64,000 nt of DNA from Bifidobacterium parmae (GCF_002860365.1 NZ_NMWT01000016.1:1-64000), one strand, 5' to 3'; counted from the stretch's first letter, positions 26,760 through 36,195 are shown. The notes: a model not told the origin generated them from the sequence alone. Translations and numbers: made by a program.

Positions 26760-27785
26760 ATGACACGCGAAACCCTGTTCTATCTCGGGCCGGAAGGCAC
26801 GTTCACGCATCAGGCGGCCATGGAGGCCGCCGCGCAGCTCGCGGATGAGACGGCGGGGCGGGCGGGCTTCGACCTCGTCCCCCTGCCCGACGTCCCCGCC
26901 ATCATGGAGGCCGTCCGCTCCGGCCGCGGCCTCGGCGTCATCGCGTGGGAGAACAACGTCGAAGGCTACGTCGTGCCGAACCTCGACGCGCTCATCGACG
27001 CGGACGACGTCGCCGGTCTCGCGCGCGTGCGCGTCGACGTCGCGTTCGACGCGTTCACGCGCCGCGGCGACGATCCGCTCGCCGCGCGCGACGCCGCCGG
27101 AACCGCCGACGGCGCTCGCCCCGCCGCGATCCCCGTCTCCGCGCACCCGCACGGCCTCGCCCAATGCAAGCGCTTCATCGCCGAGCATCGTCTCACGCCC
27201 ACGCCCGCATCGTCGAACGCGGCCGCCTGCCGCGACCTCGAACCGGGCGGCGTCGCGCTCGGACCGCGCATCTGCGGCGAACTCTACGATCTCGACACGC
27301 TCGCCGCGCGCGTACAGGACTTCGCGGGCGCGCACACCGACTTCCTCGTCCTCGGCAGACGCGACGACGTGCGCGCGTCGAACGACCGCGCACGCGCGCG
27401 CGACACCGACTTCGAGACGATCATCACGTTCATCCCGCTCGTCACCGGCCCCGGCGTCGTCGCCAACGTGCTCGACATCCTGCGCGACGCGGGACTCAAC
27501 ATGACGAGCTTCATGTCCCGTCCCATCAAAGGCGACGACGGCACGTACAGCTTCATCGACACGCTCGACGCCGCGCCGTGGGAGCCGCGCTTCCGCGACG
27601 TGCTCGCGACGCTCGCCGCGCACGGCATCTGGCTGAAGACGCTCGCCGTCTACCCGCGGCGCGAACGCTCCAACCCGCCCGTCGAAGCGTGGCGGCTGCC
27701 GCAGGGCGGCGTTCACCTCGACGCGACGCGCATCAGCGACGACTGGGAGCAGGACGAGACCACGAGGAGGGAACTGCTGTGGTAG
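26760..27785 (+). CDS. pheA: Prephenate dehydratase
   Basis: Converts prephenate to phenylpyruvate for phenylalanine synthesis. 341 aa. The catalytic domain starts LFYLGPEGTFTHQAA, continues with 'VIAWENNVEGYV' and 'HPHGLAQCKRF', and has 'TPASSNAAACRDL' in place of the usual TxSTAxA loop. A C-terminal ACT domain ('GVVANVLDILRDAGLNMTSFMSRPIK') is the expected phenylalanine sensor. The start at 26760 fits the TACAGT box 8 nt upstream; an ATG at 26739 with AAAGG and an ATGA overlap is a real alternative (7 residues longer). It overlaps tyrA by 7 nt. Confidence 0.92.
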   Translation: MTRETLFYLGPEGTFTHQAAMEAAAQLADETAGRAGFDLVPLPDVPAIMEAVRSGRGLGVIAWENNVEGYVVPNLDALIDADDVAGLARVRVDVAFDAFTRRGDDPLAARDAAGTADGARPAAIPVSAHPHGLAQCKRFIAEHRLTPTPASSNAAACRDLEPGGVALGPRICGELYDLDTLAARVQDFAGAHTDFLVLGRRDDVRASNDRARARDTDFETIITFIPLVTGPGVVANVLDILRDAGLNMTSFMSRPIKGDDGTYSFIDTLDAAPWEPRFRDVLATLAAHGIWLKTLAVYPRRERSNPPVEAWRLPQGGVHLDATRISDDWEQDETTRRELLW

Positions 27786-28945
27786 ACACGACCACCATGA
27801 CCGACATGACCGCCGGACGTCCCACGCCCGCGTCCGCCGGGCCTGTCGGCATCATCGGACTCGGCCTGATCGGCGGCTCGCTCGCCCGCAGGCTCGTCGC
27901 CCGCGGCATCGACGTCGTCGCATGGAACCACCGCCCCCACCCGTACGCGGAAGCCGAGAAGGCCGGCATCCGCTGCGTGCCGACGCTCGACGCGCTCGTC
28001 GCCGCGCGCCCCTCGACGATCGTCCTGTGCAACCCGTTGAAGGCGATGCCCGCCATCCTCGCCGTGCTCAGACCCCTGATCGACATGACGCCCGGCCTCG
28101 ACGTGACGCTCACCGACGTGGGCAGCGTCAAAGGCATGGTGCGCGACCAGGTGAAGGCCGCCGGGCTCGGAAGCCGCTACGTGGGCGCGCATCCGATGGC
28201 CGGCAACGAACTGTCCGGCTGGTCTGCCGCCGACCCGCGTCTCTACGACGACGCCCTGTGGGCCATCACCGTCGACGGGACGACCGACTACGCGCGTTTC
28301 CTCGACGTCGCCTGGCTCATCACCGCCGGCGTCGGCGACCGCGTGATTGTCCTCGACGACGACACGCACGACAAGGCGGCCGCGCTCATCAGCCACATGC
28401 CGCACGTCGTCGCCACAGCCATGATCAACACGCTCGTCGCCAGCCCCGACCGCAACATCGCGGCCGCGCTCGCCGCCGGCAGCTGGCGCGACATGACGCG
28501 CGTCGCCCTGACCGACCCGGACCGCACGCGCGCCATGGTCGAGGAGGACGCGGAGAACGTCGAACGGCTGCTGCGCGACATGGCCGCGCGCCTGCTCAAG
28601 GTCGCGAACCTCCTGCACGACGAGCGGGACGAGCGCGACATCGCCGTCGACGCGCAGGCACAGGCCGACATGCTCGGCTTCTTCGCCGAAGGCCAGCCGT
28701 TCCGCGACTACAAGGCCGCGCAGCGCGCCATCGCCGCGCGGGCCACGCCGGCGGGGGAGCGGGGCACGGAACCGCCGCGCGACGATGCGGCCCCGCACGG
28801 GAACCCGTACAGGACGGTCGAACTGCGCATCGACTCGTCCGGCGACTGGCGGGGCGAACTGCTCGCCTCCGCGCGCCGCGGCGAGCACATCATCGCCTTC
28901 GACGGCCCCTTCGCCGCCCGCGCCGAGATCCGTTCCGCCGTCTGA
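27779..28945 (+). CDS. tyrA: Prephenate dehydrogenase
   Basis: NAD(P)-dependent enzyme turning prephenate into 4-hydroxyphenylpyruvate for tyrosine synthesis. 388 aa. The Rossmann motif IIGLGLIGGSLARRL is at about residue 22, followed by 'DVGSVKGMV', the substrate His in GAHPMAGNELSGW and 'VVATAMINTL'. The last 60 residues ('PYRTVELRIDSSGDWRGELL') are an extra basic/acidic tail absent from short TyrA proteins. GTG 27779 has AGGAGG 8 nt upstream and overlaps pheA, so Phe and Tyr branches are co-translated. It converges with the small gene at 28949 (3 nt between stops). Confidence 0.93.
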   Translation: MVDTTTMTDMTAGRPTPASAGPVGIIGLGLIGGSLARRLVARGIDVVAWNHRPHPYAEAEKAGIRCVPTLDALVAARPSTIVLCNPLKAMPAILAVLRPLIDMTPGLDVTLTDVGSVKGMVRDQVKAAGLGSRYVGAHPMAGNELSGWSAADPRLYDDALWAITVDGTTDYARFLDVAWLITAGVGDRVIVLDDDTHDKAAALISHMPHVVATAMINTLVASPDRNIAAALAAGSWRDMTRVALTDPDRTRAMVEEDAENVERLLRDMAARLLKVANLLHDERDERDIAVDAQAQADMLGFFAEGQPFRDYKAAQRAIAARATPAGERGTEPPRDDAAPHGNPYRTVELRIDSSGDWRGELLASARRGEHIIAFDGPFAARAEIRSAV

Positions 28946-28948
28946 CGG

Positions 28949-29200
28949 CTACGGCCTCGTCCGCGGCCGCTCCGGCACCGGTTTCAGCGTGGCGATCGTG
29001 TCCGCGTCGATCGTCACGCGCTGCTGCGGGCGCGAGCCGTTCGCGGCGGCGTCGCGCGACAGTTCGAGCGTGCGCCCGTCCCATCCGAGCACGTGGCCCA
29101 CGTAGTCGCGGAACTTGGTGCGCCCGTCGGCCGGATCCACGCCTTCGATGACGCGCACGACGATGCGTGCGCCCGACGGTATCTGTCTCGGCAATGCCAT
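28949..29200 (-). CDS. Small beta-rich hypothetical protein (83 aa)
   Basis: 83 aa, hydrophilic, with alternating strand-like pattern: 'GARIVVRVIEGVD', 'FRDYVGHVLGWDGRTLELSRD' and 'QQRVTIDADTIATLKPVPERP'. It resembles the SH3-like 'histone-acetyltransferase-associated' small domains of actinobacteria (a DUF6725-type annotation, from memory). No active site can be named. GGGGAGGG lies just before the ATG at 29200, and a TACAGT box lies about 70 nt upstream on the same strand, supporting an independent small gene. Confidence 0.65.
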   Translation of the reverse strand: MALPRQIPSGARIVVRVIEGVDPADGRTKFRDYVGHVLGWDGRTLELSRDAAANGSRPQQRVTIDADTIATLKPVPERPRTRP

Positions 29201-29312
29201 GATGCCCTCCCCAAACGGCGTTGTTTCGGTGGCCGCGGCCGTTCATTCGCCGCGCCACCCGGTCTCTCCACTGTACGCGCGTCGCATGCCCGCCGCGCGT
29301 ACCGACATGCCG

Positions 29313-32108
29313 TCAGTCCGTCGCCACGGCGTCGAGCACCGGCACCTTGAGCGCGCGTCGCGCCGGCGGCAGCGCGGCCACGACGCCCACGAGGATCGAC
29401 GCGGCGAGGAACACGCCCAGCTGCCCCCACGGGATCGACAACCGTTCCAAGCCGTTCGACGCGTACACCTCGCGGATCACCGCGCCCGCCGCCACGCCCG
29501 TCACGACGCCGAGCAGCGTGCCGAGCACGGCGATCAGCGACGCCTCGATCGCGAGCATGCCGCGCACCTGTCCGCGCGACGTGCCGATCGCGCGCAGCAG
29601 GCCGATCTCGCGCGTGCGTTCCGACACGCTCAGGGCGAGCGTGTTCACGATGCCGAACACGGCGATGACGATCGACAGGGCGAGCAGCGCGTACAGGATG
29701 ATGAGGATCTGGTCGACCATCGTCGACATCGTCGATTTGAATTCGTCGCGGTCCTGCACGGTGATCACGTAGAACGGTTTGACCGCCTTGACGAGACGCC
29801 GCTTCACGGCGGCCGTGTCGGCGTGCGCGTCCGCGTTGATGAACAGCATGATCGTGAACATCGTGTTCTCGTTGTTGATCCGCTCCGCCCGCTCGTCGTT
29901 CATCAGCACCATCGACCGGTAGACGGAGTTCTCGATGATCGCGCCGACCTTCACCTTCACATGCGTGGTCTCGGTGGTCGTGCGCACCAGCGTCGACGGG
30001 TCGACCGGCTGCGCCTGCCCGGCCATCAGCTTCGCCTGGTAGTCGGCCTGCGCCTTCGCGGTCGCCTCCTCGTCGACGACGACGCGCCGGCCGTTGACCT
30101 GCACCGTGTCGCCGACCTTCCAGCCGTTGTCCTGCGCGACGGAAAGCCCGACGACGAGATCGCCGGCCCTGAGCGCCCGGTCCGCGTCGCCCGAGTTCGC
30201 GACGGGCGCGAACACCTTCGAGAACAGGGACGGCTGTTCGGCGAACGTCATCGCCTGCGCCGCGTCGTCGCCGGACCCGTAGGTGACGCCCATGAGCATG
30301 CGGCTCTGCGAGACGGAGGCGACGCCCTTCGTCTTCCTGATCGCCGCGACCGCCTCGTCGGGGATGCGTCCGGAGGACGCGCTCATTGCGGTGAAATCGG
30401 ATTTGAGGCCCGTGTCGACGATGCCGGCGACCGACGCCTTCGCCGACGAGGCGACCACGCCGAGGCAGCTGACGATCGCGACGCCGACGAACAGGGCGGC
30501 CGCCGTGTTCGCCGTGCGCCGCTTCTGCCGCGTCAGATTGCGCGCGGCGAGACGGCCCGTCACCGGGAACACGTGCGCGGGGAGCCAGCCGAGCACGACG
30601 CCGGCCGGTCCGACCAGCGCCGGAGCGACTACGATCACGCCGACGACGATGAGCGCCGCGCCCACGCCGAGCGGCCAGCCGACGCCCAACCGCGACGCCA
30701 GACCGTTGAGGAACGCGACCGGCGTCGGATCGCCGGCGTCGCCCGCCGCGGCGATCCGATGGCAGAAGACCCAGCATGCGGCGCCGAGCGCAATCATCGC
30801 CGTTCCCGCGACGCCACGCGGCAGGACCGGCTTCTCCGGGTTCACGGTCTCGTTCATCGCCTGGATGGGCGGCGCGGTCGCGGCCCGTCGCGCCGGCAGC
30901 GCCGCGCCGACCAGCGTGACCGCGACGCCGACGATGAGGCCTATGAGCATGTCCGCGGGACCCGGGTCGGCGGCGCCGGTCATCGGCGTGCCCTCCTGCG
31001 CGAGACCGAACACGATGAGCCGCACCATGCCCCAGCCGAGCGCGATGCCCGCGCCCGAACCGATGAGGCCGAGCAGCAGCGCCTGCACGATCACCGTGGA
31101 GAACACCTGCGCGGGGGAGGCGCCCACCGAGCGCAGCAGCGCGTAGCCGCGCATCGATTCGCGCACGATCATCGAGAACGTGTTCGCGATGATGAACGAG
31201 CCGACGAACAGGGCGATGACGCCGAAGATGAGGATCAGCGGCTGGATGAAGCCCAACTGGTCCTTGATGGCCTGCGAGTATTCGTCGCGCAGTTGGTCGC
31301 CGGTGATCGCCGTCGCCTTCGCGTCCTTCGGCAGCGCGCGGTCGATGCGCCTGGCGAGCTCCCGCTGCCGCGCGTCGTCGAGGGGCGCGCCGCCGTCGGC
31401 GGACCCGTACACGCCGATGTACTGGGTGACGCCGATCTCGCCGGTCTGCTCCTGGCTGAGCTCCTTGGCGACCGACGGGGCGAGACCGATGATGATTGCG
31501 CCCGCCTGCGAGACGTCCGTGTCGAAGACGCCGACCACCTTCACGTCCTCCGGACCGGACGGGTAGACGAGCTTCGTCGTGTCGCCCACCGTGAGCCCCG
31601 CGGTCTCGGCGGCGAACGCGTGCAGGGCGATCTCATGCCGGTCCTTCGCCCAACGTCCCTCGGTCAGGTGGGCGGAGCGCCACGTGCCCCGCTCCAGGCC
31701 GATGCCCATCGTCGGCGAACCCATCGTGGAGACCGCGTTGCCGTCCTTGGCGACGAGCACGAGCGAACCGGACACGGAGTAGGTGACCACGGCGGATTCC
31801 ACGCCTGTCACCTTGGCGACGTCGTCCGTCAGGGACACGTCGATGTCGTTGTAGGTCTTGAGCGATGAGGACGAGCCGGAGCCGGAGCTCGCTCCCGCCG
31901 TCATGGCGTCGTCCTTCTTCTCCTTGACGCCGCGCACGTACACGTCGGCGTCGGTGTTCGAGCCGAGCATCTGGTCGACCTGGTCGTTCATCATCGCGCG
32001 GAACGCGAACGAGCCGACCACGAACGACACGCCCAACGCGATCGCGATGATCGACATGACGAACCGCGGCAGATGCGCCCGCGCGTCACGCAACCCGATC
32101 CGGATCAT
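29313..32108 (-). CDS. ABC transporter permease, FtsX/MacB type
   Basis: 931-aa membrane protein with an N-terminal helix ('FVMSIIAIALGVSFVVGSFAF'), a large extracytoplasmic MacB periplasmic-like domain, a first FtsX block ('LILIFGVIALFVGSFIIANTFSMIV', 'GLIVGVAVTLVGAALPARRAA'), central helices, a second extracytoplasmic domain, and a C-terminal FtsX block ('LSIVIAVFGIVNTLALSVSERTREIGLLRAIGTSRGQ', 'GVVTGVAAGAVI'). This two-FtsX layout is typical of actinobacterial exporters acting on lipids, peptides or antibiotics; the substrate is unknown. The start overlaps the ATPase stop by 4 nt, so one transporter is made. Confidence 0.9.
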   Translation of the reverse strand: MIRIGLRDARAHLPRFVMSIIAIALGVSFVVGSFAFRAMMNDQVDQMLGSNTDADVYVRGVKEKKDDAMTAGASSGSGSSSSLKTYNDIDVSLTDDVAKVTGVESAVVTYSVSGSLVLVAKDGNAVSTMGSPTMGIGLERGTWRSAHLTEGRWAKDRHEIALHAFAAETAGLTVGDTTKLVYPSGPEDVKVVGVFDTDVSQAGAIIIGLAPSVAKELSQEQTGEIGVTQYIGVYGSADGGAPLDDARQRELARRIDRALPKDAKATAITGDQLRDEYSQAIKDQLGFIQPLILIFGVIALFVGSFIIANTFSMIVRESMRGYALLRSVGASPAQVFSTVIVQALLLGLIGSGAGIALGWGMVRLIVFGLAQEGTPMTGAADPGPADMLIGLIVGVAVTLVGAALPARRAATAPPIQAMNETVNPEKPVLPRGVAGTAMIALGAACWVFCHRIAAAGDAGDPTPVAFLNGLASRLGVGWPLGVGAALIVVGVIVVAPALVGPAGVVLGWLPAHVFPVTGRLAARNLTRQKRRTANTAAALFVGVAIVSCLGVVASSAKASVAGIVDTGLKSDFTAMSASSGRIPDEAVAAIRKTKGVASVSQSRMLMGVTYGSGDDAAQAMTFAEQPSLFSKVFAPVANSGDADRALRAGDLVVGLSVAQDNGWKVGDTVQVNGRRVVVDEEATAKAQADYQAKLMAGQAQPVDPSTLVRTTTETTHVKVKVGAIIENSVYRSMVLMNDERAERINNENTMFTIMLFINADAHADTAAVKRRLVKAVKPFYVITVQDRDEFKSTMSTMVDQILIILYALLALSIVIAVFGIVNTLALSVSERTREIGLLRAIGTSRGQVRGMLAIEASLIAVLGTLLGVVTGVAAGAVIREVYASNGLERLSIPWGQLGVFLAASILVGVVAALPPARRALKVPVLDAVATD

Positions 32109-32974
32109 GCGCCCGCCTCCTGCCCCCGCTCCTCATCGCCTTCGGTCGCGAACTCGGCGAGGATCTCCTCATAGGTCGGGTGCTTGAGGTCGCGGGTGAT
32201 GCGCCCGTCGGCGAGCACGAGCACACGGTCCGCGTAGGAGGCGGCGCGCGGGTCGTGCGTCACCATGACGATCGTCTGCCCGTATGCGCGCACCGAATCC
32301 TTGAGGAACCCGAGCACCTCGCGGCTGGAGCGCGAATCGAGGTTGCCGGTCGGCTCGTCCGCGAAGATCACGGAGGGGCGGGCCATGATCGCACGCGCGC
32401 AGGCGACGCGCTGCTGCTGGCCGCCGGACAATTGGCTCGGCCGGTGCTTGAGGCGCGGGCGCAATCCCACCACGTCGACGACCTTGTCGAACCATGCGCG
32501 GTCGATGGGCCGCTTCGCGATCTGCAGCGGCAGGAGGATGTTCTCCTCGGCGGTGAGCGTGGGCACGAGGTTGAACGACTGGAAGATGAAGCCGATCTGG
32601 TCGCGGCGCAGTCTCGTCAACTGGCGCTGGCCCATCGACGAGACCTCCAGCCCCTCGACGAGCACACGGCCCGAGGTGGGCGTGTCGAGACCGGCCATCA
32701 TGTGCATGAGCGTGGACTTGCCGGAGCCGGACGGACCCATGATCGCGGTCATCTCGCCGCGCGTGAACGAGACGTCCACATGGTCGAGGGCGGTGACGCG
32801 CGCGTCCGCGTCGCCGTACGTCTTCGTCAGGTCGATGGCCTGCGCCACGACCTCCCCGCCGCCGTCCGAGGCGCGCGTCGCCGCCCCCGTGGCCGGCGCG
32901 GCGTCGGATCGCATCCCGCCCCGCCGTCCGTCGTTCTTCCGGTCGCCGTTCCTCCGTGCCGCATGTCGTGCCAT
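32105..32974 (-). CDS. ABC transporter ATP-binding protein (MacB/LolD type)
   Basis: 289 aa. Walker A GPSGSGKSTL, Q-loop FIFQSFNLVPTLT, signature LSGGQQQRVACARA and Walker B VIFADEPTGNLD are intact, with the H-loop in MVTHDPRAA. It powers the permease encoded next. The first 45 residues are Arg/Gly/Ala-rich and outside the fold; a start at an internal ATG ('MRSDAAPATG') is possible. The gene is divergent from the tyrosine recombinase at 33045, with a 70-nt shared promoter region carrying GTCTATCG twice. Confidence 0.93.
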   Translation of the reverse strand: MARHAARRNGDRKNDGRRGGMRSDAAPATGAATRASDGGGEVVAQAIDLTKTYGDADARVTALDHVDVSFTRGEMTAIMGPSGSGKSTLMHMMAGLDTPTSGRVLVEGLEVSSMGQRQLTRLRRDQIGFIFQSFNLVPTLTAEENILLPLQIAKRPIDRAWFDKVVDVVGLRPRLKHRPSQLSGGQQQRVACARAIMARPSVIFADEPTGNLDSRSSREVLGFLKDSVRAYGQTIVMVTHDPRAASYADRVLVLADGRITRDLKHPTYEEILAEFATEGDEERGQEAGA

Positions 32975-33044
32975 CGCCGCCCCATTCCCGTCTATCGCGA
33001 ACGGTTATAGTCTATCGGAGAACGGCATGGAGGAAAGGGACGGC

Positions 33045-34082
33045 ATGCGCTTCGACGACCGGCTGGGGGAGTTCCTCGGATATCTGAAGGCGAACCGCGG
33101 GCTGAGCGCGAACACGCTCAAGGCGTACGGCGCGGATGTGGGGGAGTGCCTGCATGTTCTGGAGCTGCGCGGCGTCGAGGATCTGAACGAGGTGACGCCC
33201 GACGACCTGCGCGCGTGGATGGCGCACGGGTCGCGCTCGCACGCGCGTTCCAGCATGGCGCGCAAGACCGTCGCCGTGCGCCGGTTCTTCTCGTGGGCGC
33301 ACGCGCATGGCGTGACCGCGGCCGATCCGGCCGCCATGCTGATGACGCCGAAGATCCCGAGCACGTTGCCCGCCGTGCTCACCGAGGCGCAGGCGGAACG
33401 GCTCATGGACGAGGCCGAGGAACGGACGCACGGCGGTATGGGAGACGGGGCGTCGGGCGGGCGTACGTCCCGGCATGGCGATGACGGGGGTCTCGCCGCG
33501 GCGATGCGGCTACGCGACGCGGCGATCCTCGAACTGCTGTACGCGACCGGCATCCGCGTGGCCGAACTCGTCGGACTCGACCTGGAGGACGTGGATTTCT
33601 CGAACCGCACCGTCAGGGTCACCGGCAAGGGGAACAAGCAGCGGGTCGTGCCGTTCGGGCTTCCCGCGTCGCGCGCGCTGGAGGCGTGGATCGCGCGCGG
33701 GCGGCCGGCGGTCGTCTCGAAGGCCGCGGCGCGCGGCGGCCATGACGCGCGTGGCGCGCGCGACGTCGGGACGCCGTCCGTTCGCGCAGGGCGAACGGAA
33801 CGGCGTCCCGACGCGCTGTTCCTCGGCGCGCGCGGCGGGCGCCTCGACCAGCGCGTCGCGCGCGGCGTCGTCCACGCCGAATCGCGTCGCGCCGGCGTGC
33901 CGGACATCTCCCCGCACGCGCTGCGCCATTCCGCCGCCACGCACCTGCTCGACGGTGGAGCGGACCTTCGTGAGGTGCAGGAGATGCTCGGACACGCCTC
34001 GCTGAAGACGACGCAGCGCTACACGCACGTCTCCATCGAACAGCTCAAGGCGCGGTACGAGCAGGCGTTCCCGCGCGCGTGA
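33045..34082 (+). CDS. Tyrosine recombinase XerC/XerD type
   Basis: 345-aa site-specific recombinase, probably for chromosome dimer resolution. The SAM-like core-binding domain ('FLGYLKANRGLSANTLKAYGADV') precedes the catalytic domain: Arg in ATGIRVAELVGL (about 168), Lys in TGKGNKQRVV, HxxR in HALRHSAATHL (about 290), and His/Tyr in LGHASLKTTQRYTHV (about 314-328). The ATG at 33045 has GAGG-AAAGG upstream; MEERDG at 33027 is less likely. Two in-frame insertions relative to standard Xer proteins are visible: a Gly-rich one near residue 132 and a palindrome-encoded one near 240-257. Confidence 0.88.
   Translation: MRFDDRLGEFLGYLKANRGLSANTLKAYGADVGECLHVLELRGVEDLNEVTPDDLRAWMAHGSRSHARSSMARKTVAVRRFFSWAHAHGVTAADPAAMLMTPKIPSTLPAVLTEAQAERLMDEAEERTHGGMGDGASGGRTSRHGDDGGLAAAMRLRDAAILELLYATGIRVAELVGLDLEDVDFSNRTVRVTGKGNKQRVVPFGLPASRALEAWIARGRPAVVSKAAARGGHDARGARDVGTPSVRAGRTERRPDALFLGARGGRLDQRVARGVVHAESRRAGVPDISPHALRHSAATHLLDGGADLREVQEMLGHASLKTTQRYTHVSIEQLKARYEQAFPRA
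33764..33813. repeat. Near-perfect inverted repeat inside xer-type gene
   Basis: 33764-33785 pairs with 33791-33813 (22 bp, one bulged A, 5-nt loop). It lies in frame inside the recombinase gene and encodes 'VGTPSVRAGRTERRPDA', a stretch not expected in Xer proteins. Confidence 0.75.
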
Positions 34083-34181
34083 GCCGCGGCCGATGATGTC
34101 CGCAATGTGGAATCGACGCGGCGTCAACGCCGTTCCCAGTGAATTCAGGGGTGAATCGGCAGAAAACATCAAGACCGTTCA

Positions 34182-34200
34182 CCGAATTTTCGCAATTCGG
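34182..34200. terminator. Small hairpin between xer-type gene and oppA
   Basis: CCGAATT and AATTCGG pair with a 5-nt loop 100 nt after the recombinase stop. It is a weak AT-rich stem, and could be a terminator or simply part of the oppA promoter region. Confidence 0.35.
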
Positions 34201-34241
34201 TAACACAACGTCTCCGACCTGCGGCACAATGGGACGCGATC

Positions 34242-34290
34242 AGCAAGGGGGTTGGCTGGCCGACGATACGGCCTCCCAACCCTCTTCGCT
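34242..34290 (+). promoter_or_regulatory. Structured 5' leader of oppA
   Basis: AGC-AAG-GGGTTGG...GGCC pairs with GGCC...CCAACCC-CTT-GCT across about 50 nt, ending 50 nt before the oppA start. A CACAAT box at 34224-34229 would place it at the start of the mRNA. It does not match a riboswitch I recognise. Confidence 0.45.
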
Positions 34291-34339
34291 TGGCAGGGCG
34301 CGGAACCCCCGCGCCCGGATGAAACAGGAGAATATCCAT

Positions 34340-35968
34340 ATGAAGAAGAAAGCCTTCGCGATCGCCGCGGCCGTGTGCGCCGTCGCGACCATGCTGGGCG
34401 GCTGCGGCTCTTCGAACAGCGCCAGCACCGCCGCTTCGGGCAACATCATCACCGCGTACAATTCCGAGCCGCAGAACCCGCTCATCCCGGGCAACACCAA
34501 CGAGACCGGCGGCGGCAAGCCGGGCGACCTGCTGTTCGCCCGCCTCGTGTCCTTCGACGCGAAGGGCAACGCCTCCAACGAAGTGGCCGAGTCCATCACC
34601 CCGAACGACGACGCCACCCAGTACACCATCAAGATCAAGGACGGCTGGAAGTTCACCGACGGCACCCCGGTGACCGCCGAGTCCTTCACCAAGGCCTGGA
34701 GCTACGTGGCGAACGCGAAGAACGCCCAGAAGTGCTCCTCCTTCTTCTCCACCATCGCCGGCTTCGAGGACCTGCAGAAGGACGGTCTGAAGGGCACCGA
34801 GCAGCTCTCCGGCCTCAAGGTCGTCGACGACCACACCTTCACCGTCGCCATGTCCCAGCCGGACGCCACCTTCCCGATCAAGGTCGGCTACCTGGCGTTC
34901 GCCCCGCTGCCGGAGTCCTTCTACAAGGATCCGAAGGCCTTCGGCCAGGCCCCGGTCGGCAACGGCCCGTACAAGTTCAAGTCCTGGGACCACAACAAGG
35001 AGATCCAGCTCGTCAAGAACCCCGACTACAAGGGCAATGACGTGCCGAAGAACGACGGCATCACCTTCAAGGTGTACACCGACGACGACTCCGCCTACGC
35101 GGACGTCCAGGCCGGCAACCTCGACGTGATGGAGACCGTCCCGGCCTCCGCCACCAAGACCTTCCAGAAGAACCCGAAGGTCCAGGCCTACAACAAGGCC
35201 GGCTCCCTCTCCCAGACGTTCACCATCCCGTCCAACCTCGAGCACTTCCAGACCAACACCAAGGAAGGCCAGCTGCGTCGTCAGGCCATCTCCATGGCCA
35301 TCAACCGCCAGCAGCTCGTCGACAAGGTCCTCGGCGGCGTCGGCACGCCGGCCAAGGACTTCACCTCCCCGCTGACCCCGGGCTACTCCAGCAGCCTCAA
35401 GGGCGAGGAGAACCTCGAGTTCAACGCCTCCAAGGCCAAGGAGCTGTGGGCCCAGGCCGACGCCATCTCCAAGTACGACGGCCAGCTCACCTTCGCCTAC
35501 AACGCCGACGGCGGCGCCAAGCCGATCTACGACGCCATCGTCAACCAGCTGAAGAACAACCTGGGCATCGACGCGGCCACCAACCCGATGCCGACCTTCC
35601 AGGAGTTCCGCGACGCGGTCACCAACCGCCAGATCAAGGGCGCCTTCCGCACCGGCTGGCAGCCGGACTACCCGTCCGCCGAGAACTACCTGTTCCAGCT
35701 GTACTCCTCCAAGGCCGCCGACGGCAACGGCTCCAACGACGGCGACTACAAGAACGCCGAGTTCGACAAGCTGATGGACGAGGCCTATGCCGCCAAGTCC
35801 ACCGAGGCCGCCAACAAGATCTACCAGCAGTCCCAGGAGATCCTGCTCAACGACCTGCCGGCCATCCCGCTGTACTACAGCAACGCCAACGGCGTGGCCG
35901 CCACCACGGTCAAGGGCTTCGAGATGAACTGGCAGAACCTGCCGGTCTACGAGGAGCTGACCAAGTGA
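34340..35968 (+). CDS. oppA: Oligopeptide ABC transporter substrate-binding lipoprotein
   Basis: 542-aa family-5 solute-binding lipoprotein that captures peptides outside the membrane. The signal peptide MKKKAFAIAAAVCAVATMLGGCG has a clear lipobox LGGC with Cys at residue 22, followed by a Ser/Ala linker. SBP_bac_5 features include 'YTIKIKDGWKFTDGTPVTAESFTKAW', 'GNGPYKFKSWDHNKEIQLVKNPDY' and 'RRQAISMAINRQQLVDKVLGG'. AGGAG precedes the ATG at 34340. Codon usage is strongly biased to a few C-ending codons, suggesting high expression. A strong terminator separates it from oppB, so it is probably made in excess of the other subunits. Confidence 0.95.
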   Translation: MKKKAFAIAAAVCAVATMLGGCGSSNSASTAASGNIITAYNSEPQNPLIPGNTNETGGGKPGDLLFARLVSFDAKGNASNEVAESITPNDDATQYTIKIKDGWKFTDGTPVTAESFTKAWSYVANAKNAQKCSSFFSTIAGFEDLQKDGLKGTEQLSGLKVVDDHTFTVAMSQPDATFPIKVGYLAFAPLPESFYKDPKAFGQAPVGNGPYKFKSWDHNKEIQLVKNPDYKGNDVPKNDGITFKVYTDDDSAYADVQAGNLDVMETVPASATKTFQKNPKVQAYNKAGSLSQTFTIPSNLEHFQTNTKEGQLRRQAISMAINRQQLVDKVLGGVGTPAKDFTSPLTPGYSSSLKGEENLEFNASKAKELWAQADAISKYDGQLTFAYNADGGAKPIYDAIVNQLKNNLGIDAATNPMPTFQEFRDAVTNRQIKGAFRTGWQPDYPSAENYLFQLYSSKAADGNGSNDGDYKNAEFDKLMDEAYAAKSTEAANKIYQQSQEILLNDLPAIPLYYSNANGVAATTVKGFEMNWQNLPVYEELTK

Positions 35969-36006
35969 GCCTGACGCTCGCCTGATCCGGTCCCTTGCGA
36001 TCGAGA

Positions 36007-36048
36007 CGACAGGGGCGGAACCCATCCGGGTTCCGCCCCTGTCGTTTT
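36007..36048 (+). terminator. Strong intrinsic terminator after oppA
   Basis: CGACAGGGGCGGAACCC (36007-36023) pairs perfectly over 17 bp with 36028-36044 (4-nt loop), followed by TTTT. It sits between oppA and oppB, so most oppA transcripts should stop here, with the rest reading through. Confidence 0.9.
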
Positions 36049-36195
36049 CCCTTGATTCACCGTTGTGAAACATTCGTGTCGTCCCGTGGGGTAAACTTAC
36101 GGGGTACTGAGCGACCGGCCGGGCGCTTTGGCGCGCCCTCGACACGATGCCGCGCCGGGGCGGACGAGGCCGGTCCGTGACACAAGGAGAAACCG

